A DNA stretch of 64,000 bases from Streptomyces sp. G44 (GCF_016905445.1 NZ_JAFEXF010000005.1:1-64000), one strand, 5' to 3'. Shown: positions 24,326 to 32,929, counted from the stretch's first letter. Notes: generated by a model not told the origin, from the letters alone. Numbers and translations: made by a program.

Positions 24326-26143
24326 TCAGGGGCGGTAGCCGCCGGCGAGCAGCTCGGCTGCCTCCTGGCGGTACTCGGAAGCAGTACCGGCAGAGGTGAC
24401 CGCCAGCTCGCGCTGAATGTCGGCGAGCGGCAACCAGTCGGCGTCGCCGCCGACGGCGAGGATCATCCGGGCGACCTTGCGGACCGCGCGCTCGCGCGGC
24501 TTGAGCTTCGCGGTGTCCTCGGCTTCGACCGCGGCCCGCTCGATTTCGGCAGCGACCCGCCGCGTTTCGGCAGCAGCCCGCTCGGCTTCGGCGGCCTCCT
24601 TCTGGGAGCGCGCGATGTCGGCGAGAGCGGCCGCCTGGCGGCGGTCCTCTTCTGCCTTCTTGCGGTCGGCTTCGGCAGCAGCGCGCCGCGTTTCGGCGGC
24701 GGCCTTCTCCGTTTCGGCGGCGACCCGATCCGCTTCGGCAGCGGCCTGGCGGGCTTCGGCGATGGCCTGGGTCTCGATGGCCTGTGCCTCCGCCGCGGCG
24801 ACCCGGTCGGCTTCCGCAGCTTCCTTCCGCTTCTGGGCTGCCTGGCGCTCCAGTTCCGCAGCCTCCAGGTCGGCGGCGGCCGTCGCCTTGTGTGCCTGCG
24901 CGATCCGCTCGGTCTCGATCGCACCGGCCTCTGCGGCGGCGACCTTGTCCGCCTCGGCCGCCGCCCTGCGCTGCTCAGCGGCCTTCCGTTCGAGCTCGGC
25001 CTTCTCCAGGTCGGCGGCGGCCCTGGCCTTGCGCTCCTGGGCTTCCTTGCACTCCGCCTCCGCCTCGCGGGCTCGGGCTTCGGCGACCACGGCATTGTCG
25101 AGGGCCTGCTGCTCCAGCTCAGCGGCCCGCTCTGCGGCGCTGACCTGAGCTCGGGCGTGCGCGCGGGCCTGGCCGGTCTGCCCGTCAACCTCCGCCTGCA
25201 CCAGGTCGACCTCACCCTTGGCGCGCAGCTTCTCGGCCTCCGCCTGGGCCTTGGCGACCTCGCTGCGGGTCTCCGCCTCCAGGCGGCGCCGCTCGGCCTC
25301 CGCCTTGCGCTCCTGGGCTGCCCGTTCCTGCTCGTCGGGCATGGCCAGGGCCTGGGCGACGGTGTAGCCGTAGGGGGCCATCTTCATCGGCAGCAGCTCG
25401 TCCTCGGTGGCCTTGGAGATGTCGCCCGTGTACTTGCGCTTGAGCCACTGCTCGTAGGCGATGAGCTCCTGCTGGCGCCGGATCATCTCCGGGTAGGAGG
25501 TGACGTTGTGCAGCCGCATCCGGCGGTAGAACCGCGGCGTGGCGACGGGGGATAGGAGCCAGCGGTGCAGCGGAATCCGGTCGGCGACCGTACCCGCCTC
25601 CAGCCTGGCCTTCTGGATGATCAGGCGGCGGGTGGCCTCCACGCCGATCACGAACAGCACCGGCATGACGCCGTGGCTGGCGGCCTGCACCGGGTCGGAG
25701 GCGATCTGGCCCTGTGAGCTGGCGTTGAACCAGATCGTCGCGCCGGTCATCGCGTGCGCGGCCATCCGTAGGAGCGGCCACGCGGTGTTCTTGCGGATCA
25801 GGTACAGGTCGAGCGCGAGGAACGCGATGATGCTGGCATCGACGCCGACCGGGAACCACGGGGCCAGTTCCGTGCTGAACCCCCAGCTCAGAGCGACCTT
25901 GGCCAGAGTGCTGTAGGACATCGCGAAGCCGATGACACCGACCAGCGTTCCGCCGACCGCGGCAACGAGCGACAGCGCAGTCATCAGCCGGTCACGGGCG
26001 GGCTTGATCGTCTTCCGCTTGTCCGGGCTCGAAACGCCCCGGGCCGACCCCGAAACCTTCTCGGGCGCGTCCGAAACGCGGCCCGGCGGGCGCGAAACGG
26101 GGGTCTCGGGAGCTGCGGTCTGCGGCATGTCGGTGATCGTCAT
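24326..26143 (-). CDS. DUF2637 membrane protein with long coiled coil (spread-type)
   Basis: This is a 605-residue protein from ATG 26143. After a 50-residue tail come four hydrophobic helices (LMTALSLVAAVGGTLVGVIG, VGVDASIIAFLALDLYLIRK, HAMTGATIWFNASSQGQIA, HGVMPVLFVIGVEATRRLII), the DUF2637 pattern. Residues 280-550 are a near-continuous Ala/Glu/Arg coiled coil with ~35-residue internal repeats (AAEADRVAAAEAQAIETQAI). The C-terminus is a small winged-helix-like domain (DWLPLADIQRELAVTSAGTA). Such proteins accompany traB and act in plasmid spread. Confidence 0.75.
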   Translation of the reverse strand: MTITDMPQTAAPETPVSRPPGRVSDAPEKVSGSARGVSSPDKRKTIKPARDRLMTALSLVAAVGGTLVGVIGFAMSYSTLAKVALSWGFSTELAPWFPVGVDASIIAFLALDLYLIRKNTAWPLLRMAAHAMTGATIWFNASSQGQIASDPVQAASHGVMPVLFVIGVEATRRLIIQKARLEAGTVADRIPLHRWLLSPVATPRFYRRMRLHNVTSYPEMIRRQQELIAYEQWLKRKYTGDISKATEDELLPMKMAPYGYTVAQALAMPDEQERAAQERKAEAERRRLEAETRSEVAKAQAEAEKLRAKGEVDLVQAEVDGQTGQARAHARAQVSAAERAAELEQQALDNAVVAEARAREAEAECKEAQERKARAAADLEKAELERKAAEQRRAAAEADKVAAAEAGAIETERIAQAHKATAAADLEAAELERQAAQKRKEAAEADRVAAAEAQAIETQAIAEARQAAAEADRVAAETEKAAAETRRAAAEADRKKAEEDRRQAAALADIARSQKEAAEAERAAAETRRVAAEIERAAVEAEDTAKLKPRERAVRKVARMILAVGGDADWLPLADIQRELAVTSAGTASEYRQEAAELLAGGYRP

Positions 26144-26394
26144 AGGGGCCTCCGAGAGGGGCGTTCAGGGCGTGCGCGAAACGGTGGCGGCTGCTCCCGA
26201 AACGCGGCGAGGCGTTCCCGAAACGGCCCGTGGTGCGGACGGTTGCTTGCGAACCGGACACCGGCTCTACCCGCTCCGCGCGCATGAAAAGACCGGCGGC
26301 CCGGGGGGCGGGCGGCCGTACTCGCGAAGCGTCACGGGGCGGGCTCGAAACTGGGATCGGCTCCCGCCTGGCGGGCACGAAACAGCGGCCGGGT

Positions 26395-26762
26395 GGCTGT
26401 CCGGCTCCCCTTCACCGCTCGTCCCCACCGCCGTGGTGTGCAGCGGCCCGACGAGCGGATCAGGCAACCGGCAGTCCGTCACTGCGGGTCGGTGGTGACC
26501 TCGTCGCGGGTGGGGAAGTTGTGGCGGCCGTCGTCCATGCGAACCGTCAGGTGGCCTCCCGCGTGCACCTCCTCGACGGTCCCCTGCTCCCCGGCGCGGT
26601 GCCGGGTGCCCAGGGCCTCGATGTCCGCGGTGAGGGTGATGCGGTTCCCGCGCATGTCTGTCCTGCCTTTCAGGAATCGGTCCGGGCTGTCCGGCCCCCT
26701 TCACCGCCCGTCCCGGCCGCCGTGGTGGTGGGCGGCCGGTACGGGCGTATCAGGCAACCGTC
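26395..26762. repeat. Direct repeats of about 70 bp flanking a small gene
   Basis: The segments 26395-26470 and 26688-26762 share CTGTCCGGC, CCCCTTCACCGC, CCGCCGTGGTG and ATCAGGCAACCG in the same order with only small changes. They flank the 58-residue gene at 26479-26655. This looks like a duplicated intergenic region. Confidence 0.6.
26479..26655 (-). CDS. Small hypothetical protein, KOW-like strand pattern
   Basis: This 58-residue gene runs from ATG 26655 to TGA 26479. It reads MRGNRITLTADIEALGTRHR, AGEQGTVEEVHAGGHLTVRM and HNFPTRDEV. The G-x-GTV-x-EV...LTVRMDDG pattern resembles a small SH3/KOW-like barrel. Its function is unknown. Confidence 0.6.
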   Translation of the reverse strand: MRGNRITLTADIEALGTRHRAGEQGTVEEVHAGGHLTVRMDDGRHNFPTRDEVTTDPQ

Positions 26763-26952
26763 AGGCCGTGGCCACAAGGGGGCGGTGCGGGTCGACGACC
26801 CGGCCGTCGGGAAGCAGTTCACCGGTGTCCTCGAACAGAAGTACGGCATTGCACAACAGGCTCCAGCCCTGCTCCGGGCAGGCCGCCACGACACGCGCGG
26901 CCTCCCGGTCCGGGCTGTCGGCCGTCGGACACTCAGGGCTGTGCGTGCACAG
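26761..26952 (-). CDS. DUF5999-family protein
   Basis: The reading CTHSPECPTADSPDREAARV, then ACPEQGWSLLCNAVLLFEDT and GELLPDGRVVDPHRPLV, is an unmistakable DUF5999 sequence of about 63 residues ending at 26761. The expected start position holds CTG (26950-26952) rather than ATG or GTG, and an in-frame TAG lies 14 codons further upstream. It may use CTG or carry a start-codon mutation. DUF5999 genes are often near WhiB and BldC-type regulators. The function is unknown. Confidence 0.65.
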   Translation of the reverse strand: MCTHSPECPTADSPDREAARVVAACPEQGWSLLCNAVLLFEDTGELLPDGRVVDPHRPLVATA

Positions 26953-27114
26953 CGAATCCGGCAGCGTGGCGCCGACCGTCGCGCTGTCGAGCTAGGTGCT
27001 GCTACGCATGGGCTCTCCTGCGGAAATGCGCGCCCGAGACTCTCCCGGGCGGGAGGCGTGCGGAAGACCGGCCGCCCATGGTGCGGACGACCGGCCTGGT
27101 GGAGCAGCGCGGTC

Positions 27115-27318
27115 TCAGCGCTTCTTCTTCTGCTGCTTGAGATAGGCGTCCTGGAGCCGGACGAAGTCCGCCTCCAGCCGCTGGCCGGTCTCACACCGCG
27201 CGCCCGGCGAACACCCGGAACAGGTCGCACCGTGCGCACGGCAGGCGGCCGCGGCCTTCATGTACCGGGCGTACAGATCCTCAGCCACGGCAGCGCTGTC
27301 CGAAGTCGCGGTCGGCAT
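27115..27318 (-). CDS. Small Cys-containing hypothetical protein
   Basis: This is a 67-residue protein from ATG 27318. It reads AEDLYARYMKAAAACRAHGA and TCSGCSPGARCETGQRLEAD, ending in Lys (KQQKKKR). Four cysteines (C-x6-C-x2-C-x6-C) may bind a metal. It follows the WhiB gene in the same direction, and its ATG overlaps the tail of the 28-codon frame at 27281-27367. Confidence 0.55.
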   Translation of the reverse strand: MPTATSDSAAVAEDLYARYMKAAAACRAHGATCSGCSPGARCETGQRLEADFVRLQDAYLKQQKKKR

Positions 27319-27367
27319 TGATCCGATGGACCTTGTCAGCGAGCTGCTGGCGCTCGGTGTCGCTCAT
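27281..27367 (-). CDS. 28-residue coupled peptide
   Basis: It starts at ATG 27367, which overlaps the WhiB stop as ATGA, and reads MSDTERQQLADKVHRINADR and DFGQRCRG. The coupling is the main reason to believe it. It overlaps the next gene in another frame, so it could instead be a fortuitous frame. Confidence 0.35.
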   Translation of the reverse strand: MSDTERQQLADKVHRINADRDFGQRCRG

Positions 27368-27630
27368 GCCAGCCTCCGCGCCGCCCGCTTCCGAGCGGCC
27401 CGACGCCTCATCAAGCGCCGGTCGTCCTCGGACAGGCCACCCCAGACGCCCTCCTCCTGGCCGGACTCCAGCGCCCACTGCAGGCACTGCTCCATGACCG
27501 GGCAGCGGCGGCAGACCGCCTTGGCCTCCTCGATCTGCAGGAGCGCCGGTCCGGTGTTGCCGATGGGGAAGAACAGCTCGGGGTCCTCTTCGCGGCAGAC
27601 CGCGTTGTGTCGCCAGTCCATTGCGGTCAC
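27364..27630 (-). CDS. WhiB-family iron-sulfur transcription factor
   Basis: This is an 88-residue protein. GTG 27630 is preferred because it overlaps the upstream peptide's TGA (GTGA); ATG 27621 is an alternative. Four cysteines (NAVCREEDPELFF, then AVCRRCPVMEQC) bind a 4Fe-4S cluster. The turn EGVWGGLSEDDRRLMRRRAA is the WhiB beta-turn and basic C-terminus. WhiB proteins modulate the principal sigma factor. Copies on conjugative elements probably tune transfer or host development. Confidence 0.9.
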   Translation of the reverse strand: MTAMDWRHNAVCREEDPELFFPIGNTGPALLQIEEAKAVCRRCPVMEQCLQWALESGQEEGVWGGLSEDDRRLMRRRAARKRAARRLA

Positions 27631-27716
27631 TTCTCCTGCCGGACGCGGCGCAGGGCCTCATCCATGTCAGGGTCGGAATCGGTGGTCGCGATCGGGCGTG
27701 CGATGCTGGTGGGCAT
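27627..27716 (-). CDS. 29-residue peptide upstream of WhiB gene
   Basis: It starts at ATG 27716 with GGAGG 5 bases upstream and encodes MPTSIARPIATTDSDPDMDE and ALRRVRQEK. Its TGA overlaps the WhiB GTG. The strong ribosome site and the overlap suggest it is translated and couples WhiB synthesis to its own translation. Confidence 0.5.
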   Translation of the reverse strand: MPTSIARPIATTDSDPDMDEALRRVRQEK

Positions 27717-27782
27717 CAGGTCCTCCAGTTCGGGTCCTGGACAGCCCCGGGGGTCTCAAGTCGCCGGGGCTGTCGCTTTGCT

Positions 27783-27862
27783 GACTGCACGACGAACGAC
27801 CGCGGCCCCGGCCTTCCCGAGCGATCGGGAAGGCCGGGGCCGCGGTCGTTCGTCGTGCAGTC
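27783..27862. terminator. 36-bp perfect inverted repeat (strong hairpin)
   Basis: Bases 27783-27818 and 27827-27862 are exact reverse complements around an 8-base loop (GAGCGATC). The arms begin GACTGCACGACGAACGACCG. The right arm ends one base before the stop codon of the 27863-28708 gene. This is the longest perfect stem in the window, most simply a terminator insulating two operons. Confidence 0.75.
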
Positions 27863-28708
27863 CTACCGGGTGAGCTGCTCTTCCTGCGTCGCCAGAAGAG
27901 CGATCGCGCTCATCAGGTCGGCGCGCTCCCAGTCGTTGAGCTGCGGGGCGTCGGCCTTGCGCGGGTTGAGCGTCTGGATCAGCGCGGCCAAGGTGTCACG
28001 GACGCGCCGGAGGTCGGCATCAGCGACCGTCTCAGAGACGTTCTGCCACTGCTGCTCGTGCAGCAGGCGCAGACCCCACGCCCGGCGGTCGTGCCAGTCC
28101 TCGCGGTCCATCTGCGCCTTGCGGCGGGCGGGGGCGAGGCGCTTGGTGTGCGCGGCAAGCTGGGCGAGGCGGCGGCCGTCCGTGCACCGGGAGGTGAGGT
28201 CGGCGGCGCGCAGAATGTTGCCCTTGTCGTCCCGGACGGCGCAGGCGGAGCAGCCGCGGACGTGGGATTCGTCCAGCTTGCGGGCCGTCTTGTCGTCTAC
28301 CGTGCCGCCGACGATCTGCATGACGGCCGGGGCGGAGCCGGTCTTGGGCTTGCGCAGAACGCGGGTGGAGCGGCGGCCGTGGGTCTGCGTGACGCCCTCT
28401 TCGAGGCGCTGGTGCCAGCGCTGCACGTCGATGTTGAGGACGATCAGGCGGTAGCTGCCAGGGCAGCGGACCGGGTTTTCGGTACCAACCGGCTCGGTGT
28501 GGTGGGGCACAAGTTTGGGTTGCCGGGTGCCCGGCGAGTTGATCGGCACCCAAGTACGGCAAGTTGGGCACACCAGCGTCATCGTCACGGGGTCGATCTC
28601 GTGCGGGGGGAGGCTGGAGGCGGAGAGGGTAGGGAGAGGGCTTTCGGCGCGGGACCGGGTCCGGCGTGGCCGCTTCAGGGCAACGGGATCGTGGACCGGT
28701 GCAGACAT
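27863..28708 (-). CDS. Hypothetical protein with zinc-ribbon-like start
   Basis: This is a 281-residue protein from ATG 28708 with AAGGAG 7 bases upstream. Residues 40-85 carry VTMTLVCPTCRTWVPINSPG and NPVRCPGSYRLIV, a possible zinc knuckle. A second Cys cluster follows (GCSACAVRDDKG). The C-terminal 120 residues are helical (ARRKAQMDREDWHDRRAWGL, LNDWERADLMSAIALLATQE). It is the first gene of the minus-strand block, facing the GntR regulator. Its function is unknown. Confidence 0.6.
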   Translation of the reverse strand: MSAPVHDPVALKRPRRTRSRAESPLPTLSASSLPPHEIDPVTMTLVCPTCRTWVPINSPGTRQPKLVPHHTEPVGTENPVRCPGSYRLIVLNIDVQRWHQRLEEGVTQTHGRRSTRVLRKPKTGSAPAVMQIVGGTVDDKTARKLDESHVRGCSACAVRDDKGNILRAADLTSRCTDGRRLAQLAAHTKRLAPARRKAQMDREDWHDRRAWGLRLLHEQQWQNVSETVADADLRRVRDTLAALIQTLNPRKADAPQLNDWERADLMSAIALLATQEEQLTR

Positions 28709-29174
28709 GAGCACTCCTTCGTACGGCGGGGCGGGGCGGGGTGTGCATCGCGGATGCTCTCTCCGTCCTCCAGGCCGAACGGCGAACCGGTGTCCTGGAG
28801 GACAGACAACGCAACTGCGCTGCGGGTGGTGCTCGCTGCAAACCATGGGCGGAGGAGTTAGAGGTGCCTCGGGCTCTGGCCACCAAGGTGGCTTTCGCTT
28901 TGGACTCCGGCCACCGAAGTGGCGATCTGCTGCGATGGTTCTTGGGCACTGCGGGCGAACAGGGAACCGAGGGTCCGGCTCCCACATCCGGCGCCGTACG
29001 AGACGGTGCCGGGTGGGGGAGCCGGGTCCGTGAGGACCCGGTGGCGGGTAGGCCGTGGATTCCAGCCCAACAACTTCGTCGACATACCTAACTTAACTGA
29101 TACAGTCAGGGGCGTGTCAAGCAGTTCATTGGGGAAGTTGAGGAAGCTAGCTAAGTCGAAGGAGCCGACCTACG
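28709..29174. promoter_or_regulatory. Divergent control region between transfer block and GntR gene
   Basis: This 466-base gap separates minus- and plus-strand blocks and holds no convincing gene. It contains tandem GGGGC units (28724-28741), an A+T-rich TAACTTAACTGATACAGTCA (about 29090-29110) and the palindrome AGCTAGCT near 29150. The last two are candidate promoter or operator elements for the GntR repressor. The boundaries are not resolved. Confidence 0.4.
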
Positions 29175-29516
29175 ATGTCGCTCATGAGCAGCGAGGCCGT
29201 GCAGCCGTACCAACGGATCGTCCAGGACGTCCGCGACAAGATCCGCTTGGGTCAGCTGACCGCCGGGGCGAAGTTGCCAAGTACGCGGGAGCTCTCTGAG
29301 GAGTACGGCGTGGCGGCTGGCACCGTCCAGCGCGCACTCACCGAGCTGCGAGCCGCCGGCTTGGTCTACTCCCACCAGGGCCGCGGATCGTTCGTAACCG
29401 AGACCGCCAGTGAGACCACCGAGGACTCGACTGCCCGTGCTCTCAAAGCACTTGAGGATCAGGTCAGAGACCTGTCCACCCGCCTCGATCGGATCGAGAA
29501 GGAACGCAACGGCTGA
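29175..29516 (+). CDS. GntR-family transcriptional regulator (KorSA-like context)
   Basis: This is a 113-residue protein from ATG 29175. It has the GntR winged helix: YQRIVQDVRDKIRLGQLTAG, LPSTRELSEEYGVAAGTVQR and LVYSHQGRGSFVTE. In place of a large effector domain there is a short coiled coil (LEDQVRDLSTRLDRIEKERN). Regulators of this size in actinobacterial conjugative elements repress transfer and replication genes. Its position facing the transfer operon fits that role. Confidence 0.85.
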   Translation: MSLMSSEAVQPYQRIVQDVRDKIRLGQLTAGAKLPSTRELSEEYGVAAGTVQRALTELRAAGLVYSHQGRGSFVTETASETTEDSTARALKALEDQVRDLSTRLDRIEKERNG

Positions 29517-29670
29517 CGTCCTTCCCTTCGTCTCGTTGCGCATGTTCGTTCCTCCTTGGCGGGGTCAACTTCGCTAGCAAATTTGTAGGCCCACCCCGGG
29601 AGCGAGTTCTAGATCGGACGTGTATCCACCCGCTGGATACACCGAGTGGAGACATGGAGGGGGGCACCAA

Positions 29671-31098
29671 GTGGGGCAGCAGGCGAACGTTTTGAGGCCG
29701 GAGCAGTCGCCCCAACACCGCTTCGGGTACACGCTTCGGGAGCTCCGAAAGGCCCGACACTTCTCCCTACGTGGGCTGGCCGAGAAGGCCTTCATGTCGC
29801 ACTCCAAGCTGCAGAAATGGGAGAACGGCGACAGGCCCCCGAAGGAGCGGGCAGAAGTCGAACTGGTCGATGCGCTGCTCCGAGCTGGCGGCATCCTGGT
29901 TGATCAGTGGGAGCGAATCAGCCCGTCTGTATCCGCTCCCACCGATGTATCCGTTTCCGCCCCCCATGTATCCGAAGGGTCGATTGGGCTGGCCACAGCA
30001 GCGTCCCAGCAGGCAGCGTCTGATCATGAGGGGATTTTTGTCCCCGCTCGCCTACAGGACGGATCGGTGGTATTCGTGACGCTTGATCGACGCGCGCTAC
30101 TGCGCGGTGGGGTGGGGATCAGTGCAGCGGCTGCGCTGGGCGTGGGAACGCCGGCCGTCGCGGAAGCCGACGTCTTGGCAAAGCGGCCCGCAAGATCTGC
30201 TGCCGCGTACAGCGACACCCCCGTGGAACATCTTCAGCGCGCACGGCGCCTGCTGATCGACAACGACAACCTCCTCGGGCCCCGCCACGCCATCAAGGCC
30301 ACCCTCGAGCACATCCAGGCAATCAAGGATCTGAGGCAGGACAGCCAGGGCGTCGACCGCCAGTCCCTCATGGAACTGCAGACGCAGTACGCCGAATTCG
30401 CCGCCTGGCTCTTTCAGGACCTGGGCGACTTCGACAGCGCACAGTTCTGGCTTGACAGGGCATTCCAGTGGAGCCACACCGTCGGTGACGTTGACCTGAC
30501 CTCGTACGTCATGGCCCGTAAGGCGCAGCTCGCCGGCGAGACCCGGGATCTGGTCGATGTCGTCGACCTCGCCGAGGCCGCTCAGCGCATGGCGCGTCCC
30601 CGGAGCCGACTCGCTGCCGTCGCCCGGACGTACGAGGCGTACGGCCACGCGCTGCGTGGTGAGTCGACGGACAGCGAGCGCGCGATCGATGACGTACGCA
30701 ACTCCCTCGATCGCGTGTCCGGCGACGCAACGCCCTGGGGCGTGTGGTTGAACGAGCAGTACGTCGAAGTGCATCGGGCACATGGTCTGGAGGCGCTGGG
30801 CAAGCACGCTGAGGCCGCGGAGATCTTCACCAGTGCCATCAGGGCACTGCCTCAGGGGTACCACCGCGACCGCGGGGTCTACCTGGCTCGGGCCGCTGTT
30901 GCCCATGCCGGTGCTGGCGCCCCGGACGAGGCGGCTGCGGTCGGCTCCCAGGCGCTGACGGTAGCGAATGACACCGGGTCCGGCCGAATCATCCGTGAGC
31001 TCGTGCGCCTGGACCAGTCGCTCATCCCCTGGCAGCGCCAGGTAGAGGTTGCCGAGTTCCGCGCCACTTTCGACGCCGTACTCGCCCACGAATCCTGA
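29671..31098 (+). CDS. XRE-family regulator with helical-repeat C-terminus
   Basis: This is a 475-residue protein. GTG 29671 is chosen because GGAGGGG lies shortly upstream; ATG 29620 would add 17 atypical residues. The N-terminal HTH reads FGYTLRELRKARHFSLRGLA and MSHSKLQKWENGDRPP. A twin-arginine-like stretch (DRRALLRGGVGISAAAALGV) occurs mid-protein, as is usual in this Streptomyces regulator type. The rest is TPR-like (FQDLGDFDSAQFWLDRAFQW). It lies 21 bases before a RibD-type gene pair and probably controls it. Confidence 0.8.
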   Translation: MGQQANVLRPEQSPQHRFGYTLRELRKARHFSLRGLAEKAFMSHSKLQKWENGDRPPKERAEVELVDALLRAGGILVDQWERISPSVSAPTDVSVSAPHVSEGSIGLATAASQQAASDHEGIFVPARLQDGSVVFVTLDRRALLRGGVGISAAAALGVGTPAVAEADVLAKRPARSAAAYSDTPVEHLQRARRLLIDNDNLLGPRHAIKATLEHIQAIKDLRQDSQGVDRQSLMELQTQYAEFAAWLFQDLGDFDSAQFWLDRAFQWSHTVGDVDLTSYVMARKAQLAGETRDLVDVVDLAEAAQRMARPRSRLAAVARTYEAYGHALRGESTDSERAIDDVRNSLDRVSGDATPWGVWLNEQYVEVHRAHGLEALGKHAEAAEIFTSAIRALPQGYHRDRGVYLARAAVAHAGAGAPDEAAAVGSQALTVANDTGSGRIIRELVRLDQSLIPWQRQVEVAEFRATFDAVLAHES

Positions 31099-31119
31099 GC
31101 AGAAACGGATCACACGCCC

Positions 31120-31800
31120 ATGACTACGCGTCCGTACGTCCTCCTCTCCGCCGCCATGTCCGCCGACGGCTACCTGGACGACACCAGCGACAACCGCCTC
31201 CTGCTCAGCAACGCGGAGGACTTCGACCGCGTTGACGAGGTCCGCGCGTCGTGCGATGCCATCTTGATTGGCGCCACCACCATGCGCCGCGACAACCCTC
31301 GCCTCCTGGTGAACTCAGAGGACCGTCGGGCTGCCCGCGTCGCGGCGGGGAAGCCGGCGTACCCGTTGAAGGTGACGGTCACCGCGTCCGGGGATCTGGA
31401 CGCCGACCTCAAGTTCTGGCACCACGGCGGCGACAAGCTCGTGTTCACCGTGGACAGCGCGCTCGACGAGGTGAAGGCCACGCTCGACGGCCTGGCCGAC
31501 GTCGTCAGCACCGGCCCGGAGCTCGACTGGGGCCTGGTCCTCGATGAGCTCGCTCGCCGTGGTGTCGGCCGGCTCATGGTCGAGGGCGGCGGCACAATTC
31601 ACACCCAGCTCATGGCGCATGACCTCGCAGACGAAGTCCACCTCGCCGTCGCACCGCTCCTGGTCGGTCAGGCCGACGCCCCGAAGTTCCTGGGCGCCGC
31701 CGACTATCCGGGCGGATCGACCGCCCGGATGAAGCTGTTGGAGGCCCGCGCGGTCGGCGACGTCGTACTGCTCCGCTACGCCCCGAAGGACCGCGCCTGA
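31120..31800 (+). CDS. RibD C-terminal (dihydrofolate-reductase-like) reductase
   Basis: This is a 226-residue protein from ATG 31120. It reads RPYVLLSAAMSADGYLDD, DAILIGATTMRRDNPRLL and GRLMVEGGGTIHTQLMAHDL, the NADPH-binding signatures of the RibD reductase domain. It is coupled to the deaminase-like gene through TGATG. Together they form a split RibD, which in riboflavin synthesis deaminates and reduces a pyrimidine. Outside rib operons such pairs act on other pyrimidine or nucleoside substrates, unknown here. Confidence 0.85.
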   Translation: MTTRPYVLLSAAMSADGYLDDTSDNRLLLSNAEDFDRVDEVRASCDAILIGATTMRRDNPRLLVNSEDRRAARVAAGKPAYPLKVTVTASGDLDADLKFWHHGGDKLVFTVDSALDEVKATLDGLADVVSTGPELDWGLVLDELARRGVGRLMVEGGGTIHTQLMAHDLADEVHLAVAPLLVGQADAPKFLGAADYPGGSTARMKLLEARAVGDVVLLRYAPKDRA

Positions 31801-32273
31801 TGAACGCCGACTCCGCCGCACACGAGCGTGACCTGTACTGGATGCGCCGGGCGATCGACCTGTCAAAGTTGTGCCCGCCAGCTGAGGGTGCGTACTCGGT
31901 CGGCGCGGTCATCGTCGGCGACGACGGCACCGAGTTGTCGTACGGGTACAGCAGGGAGACCGACGCACACGTGCACGCGGAGGGGGCGGCGCTCACGAAA
32001 CTGCCCGTGGACGATCCACGGCTCGGGACCGCGACGATCTACAGCTCGCTGGAACCCTGCTCCCAACGGAGTCACTCGACGACGCCGTGCGCACGGCTAA
32101 TCCTCGAGGCCGGCATCCCGCGGGTCGTCATCGCCTGGCGGGAGCCAGCGCTGTTCGTCGACAACTGCGTCGGTGTCGAGCAGCTGGAGGAGGCTGGTGC
32201 CACTGTCGTGGAACTGCCGGAACTGGCGTTGGCGGCAAAGGCCGCCAATTCACACCTCGGACGACTCTCGTGA
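31800..32273 (+). CDS. RibD-type/CMP deaminase-like zinc enzyme
   Basis: This is a 157-residue protein from ATG 31800. It has the zinc deaminase motifs: His-Ala-Glu in TDAHVHAEGAALTKL and a PCxxxxHxxxPC variant in YSSLEPCSQRSHSTTPCARL. The family usually has PCxxxGxTPPC; the longer loop here is odd but keeps both cysteines. It is translated with the reductase upstream, so the two probably act sequentially. Confidence 0.8.
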   Translation: MNADSAAHERDLYWMRRAIDLSKLCPPAEGAYSVGAVIVGDDGTELSYGYSRETDAHVHAEGAALTKLPVDDPRLGTATIYSSLEPCSQRSHSTTPCARLILEAGIPRVVIAWREPALFVDNCVGVEQLEEAGATVVELPELALAAKAANSHLGRLS

Positions 32274-32929
32274 ACGATCGCAGTGGTGTTAGGACCGAGC
32301 TGACGTCGTGCCGGGATCGAGCGGGGATCGTGAGGCTGACGGGACGTCACGTGAGGGCCCGACACGTTGTCACCTGGAGTCACTCTATGGGGTGTCAGGG
32401 GGGTAGGCTGGCCGCGGACTTGATCCGCAGTTATGCGAAAAAAGCCCCCTGGACCTTAGGCAAGTCCTGGGGGCTCTCGGTCGGGAGAAGACTCCCGACC
32501 CGGCGACCCACCTTTTCGAGAGAAAGGCGGCCGCGTGATGCAGGGTACCCGTACCCACGCGTGGACACACACCACCCCACCGGTGCAGCGATGCCCGAGC
32601 GTCGCTCCGGCGGGGTGCCCGCATATGCGCACTGCCGCCTCCTCCACGCCAGCAGCGGTGAGCCGCCGGGCTCGTGACAGCTTCTGCGCCTTTTCTGATC
32701 TTCCGCGCCAGGTCGGCTGCGGGTACACGACGCCCCCTGCGGGGGTCGCGATGAGTTAGTGGATACGGGCGGCCTACCCGCCGCCGGGCCCGGCCCCTCG
32801 GTGATGCCACTCACCTGGGCACGGCGCCCCTTCTGATCTCCGGTTTGGCCTGCCACAGCCTCCCGGAGGAGTTGCCCGCCCCGGTGCCAGCCGGCTGCGA
32901 GCGATTCAATTTTCGGTTCTCCCAGAACC
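32274..32929. other. Structured intergenic region without a supported gene
   Basis: No convincing reading frame is seen. Several stem-loops occur: AGCCCCC/GGGGGCT (32443-32475), GGTCGGGA/TCCCGACC (about 32480-32501), CCTTT/AAAGG near 32512, and CCCCCTGCGGGGG near 32730. The dense structure could belong to a small RNA or a replication-control region upstream of the replication-like gene. Confidence 0.4.
32438..32475 (-). terminator. Minus-strand terminator-like hairpin
   Basis: AGCCCCC-TGGAC and its partner GTCC-TGGGGGCT pair with one mismatch. On the minus strand the stem is followed by T6 (complement of AAAAAA at 32438-32443), so this reads as an intrinsic terminator for a leftward transcript. 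Confidence 0.5.
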
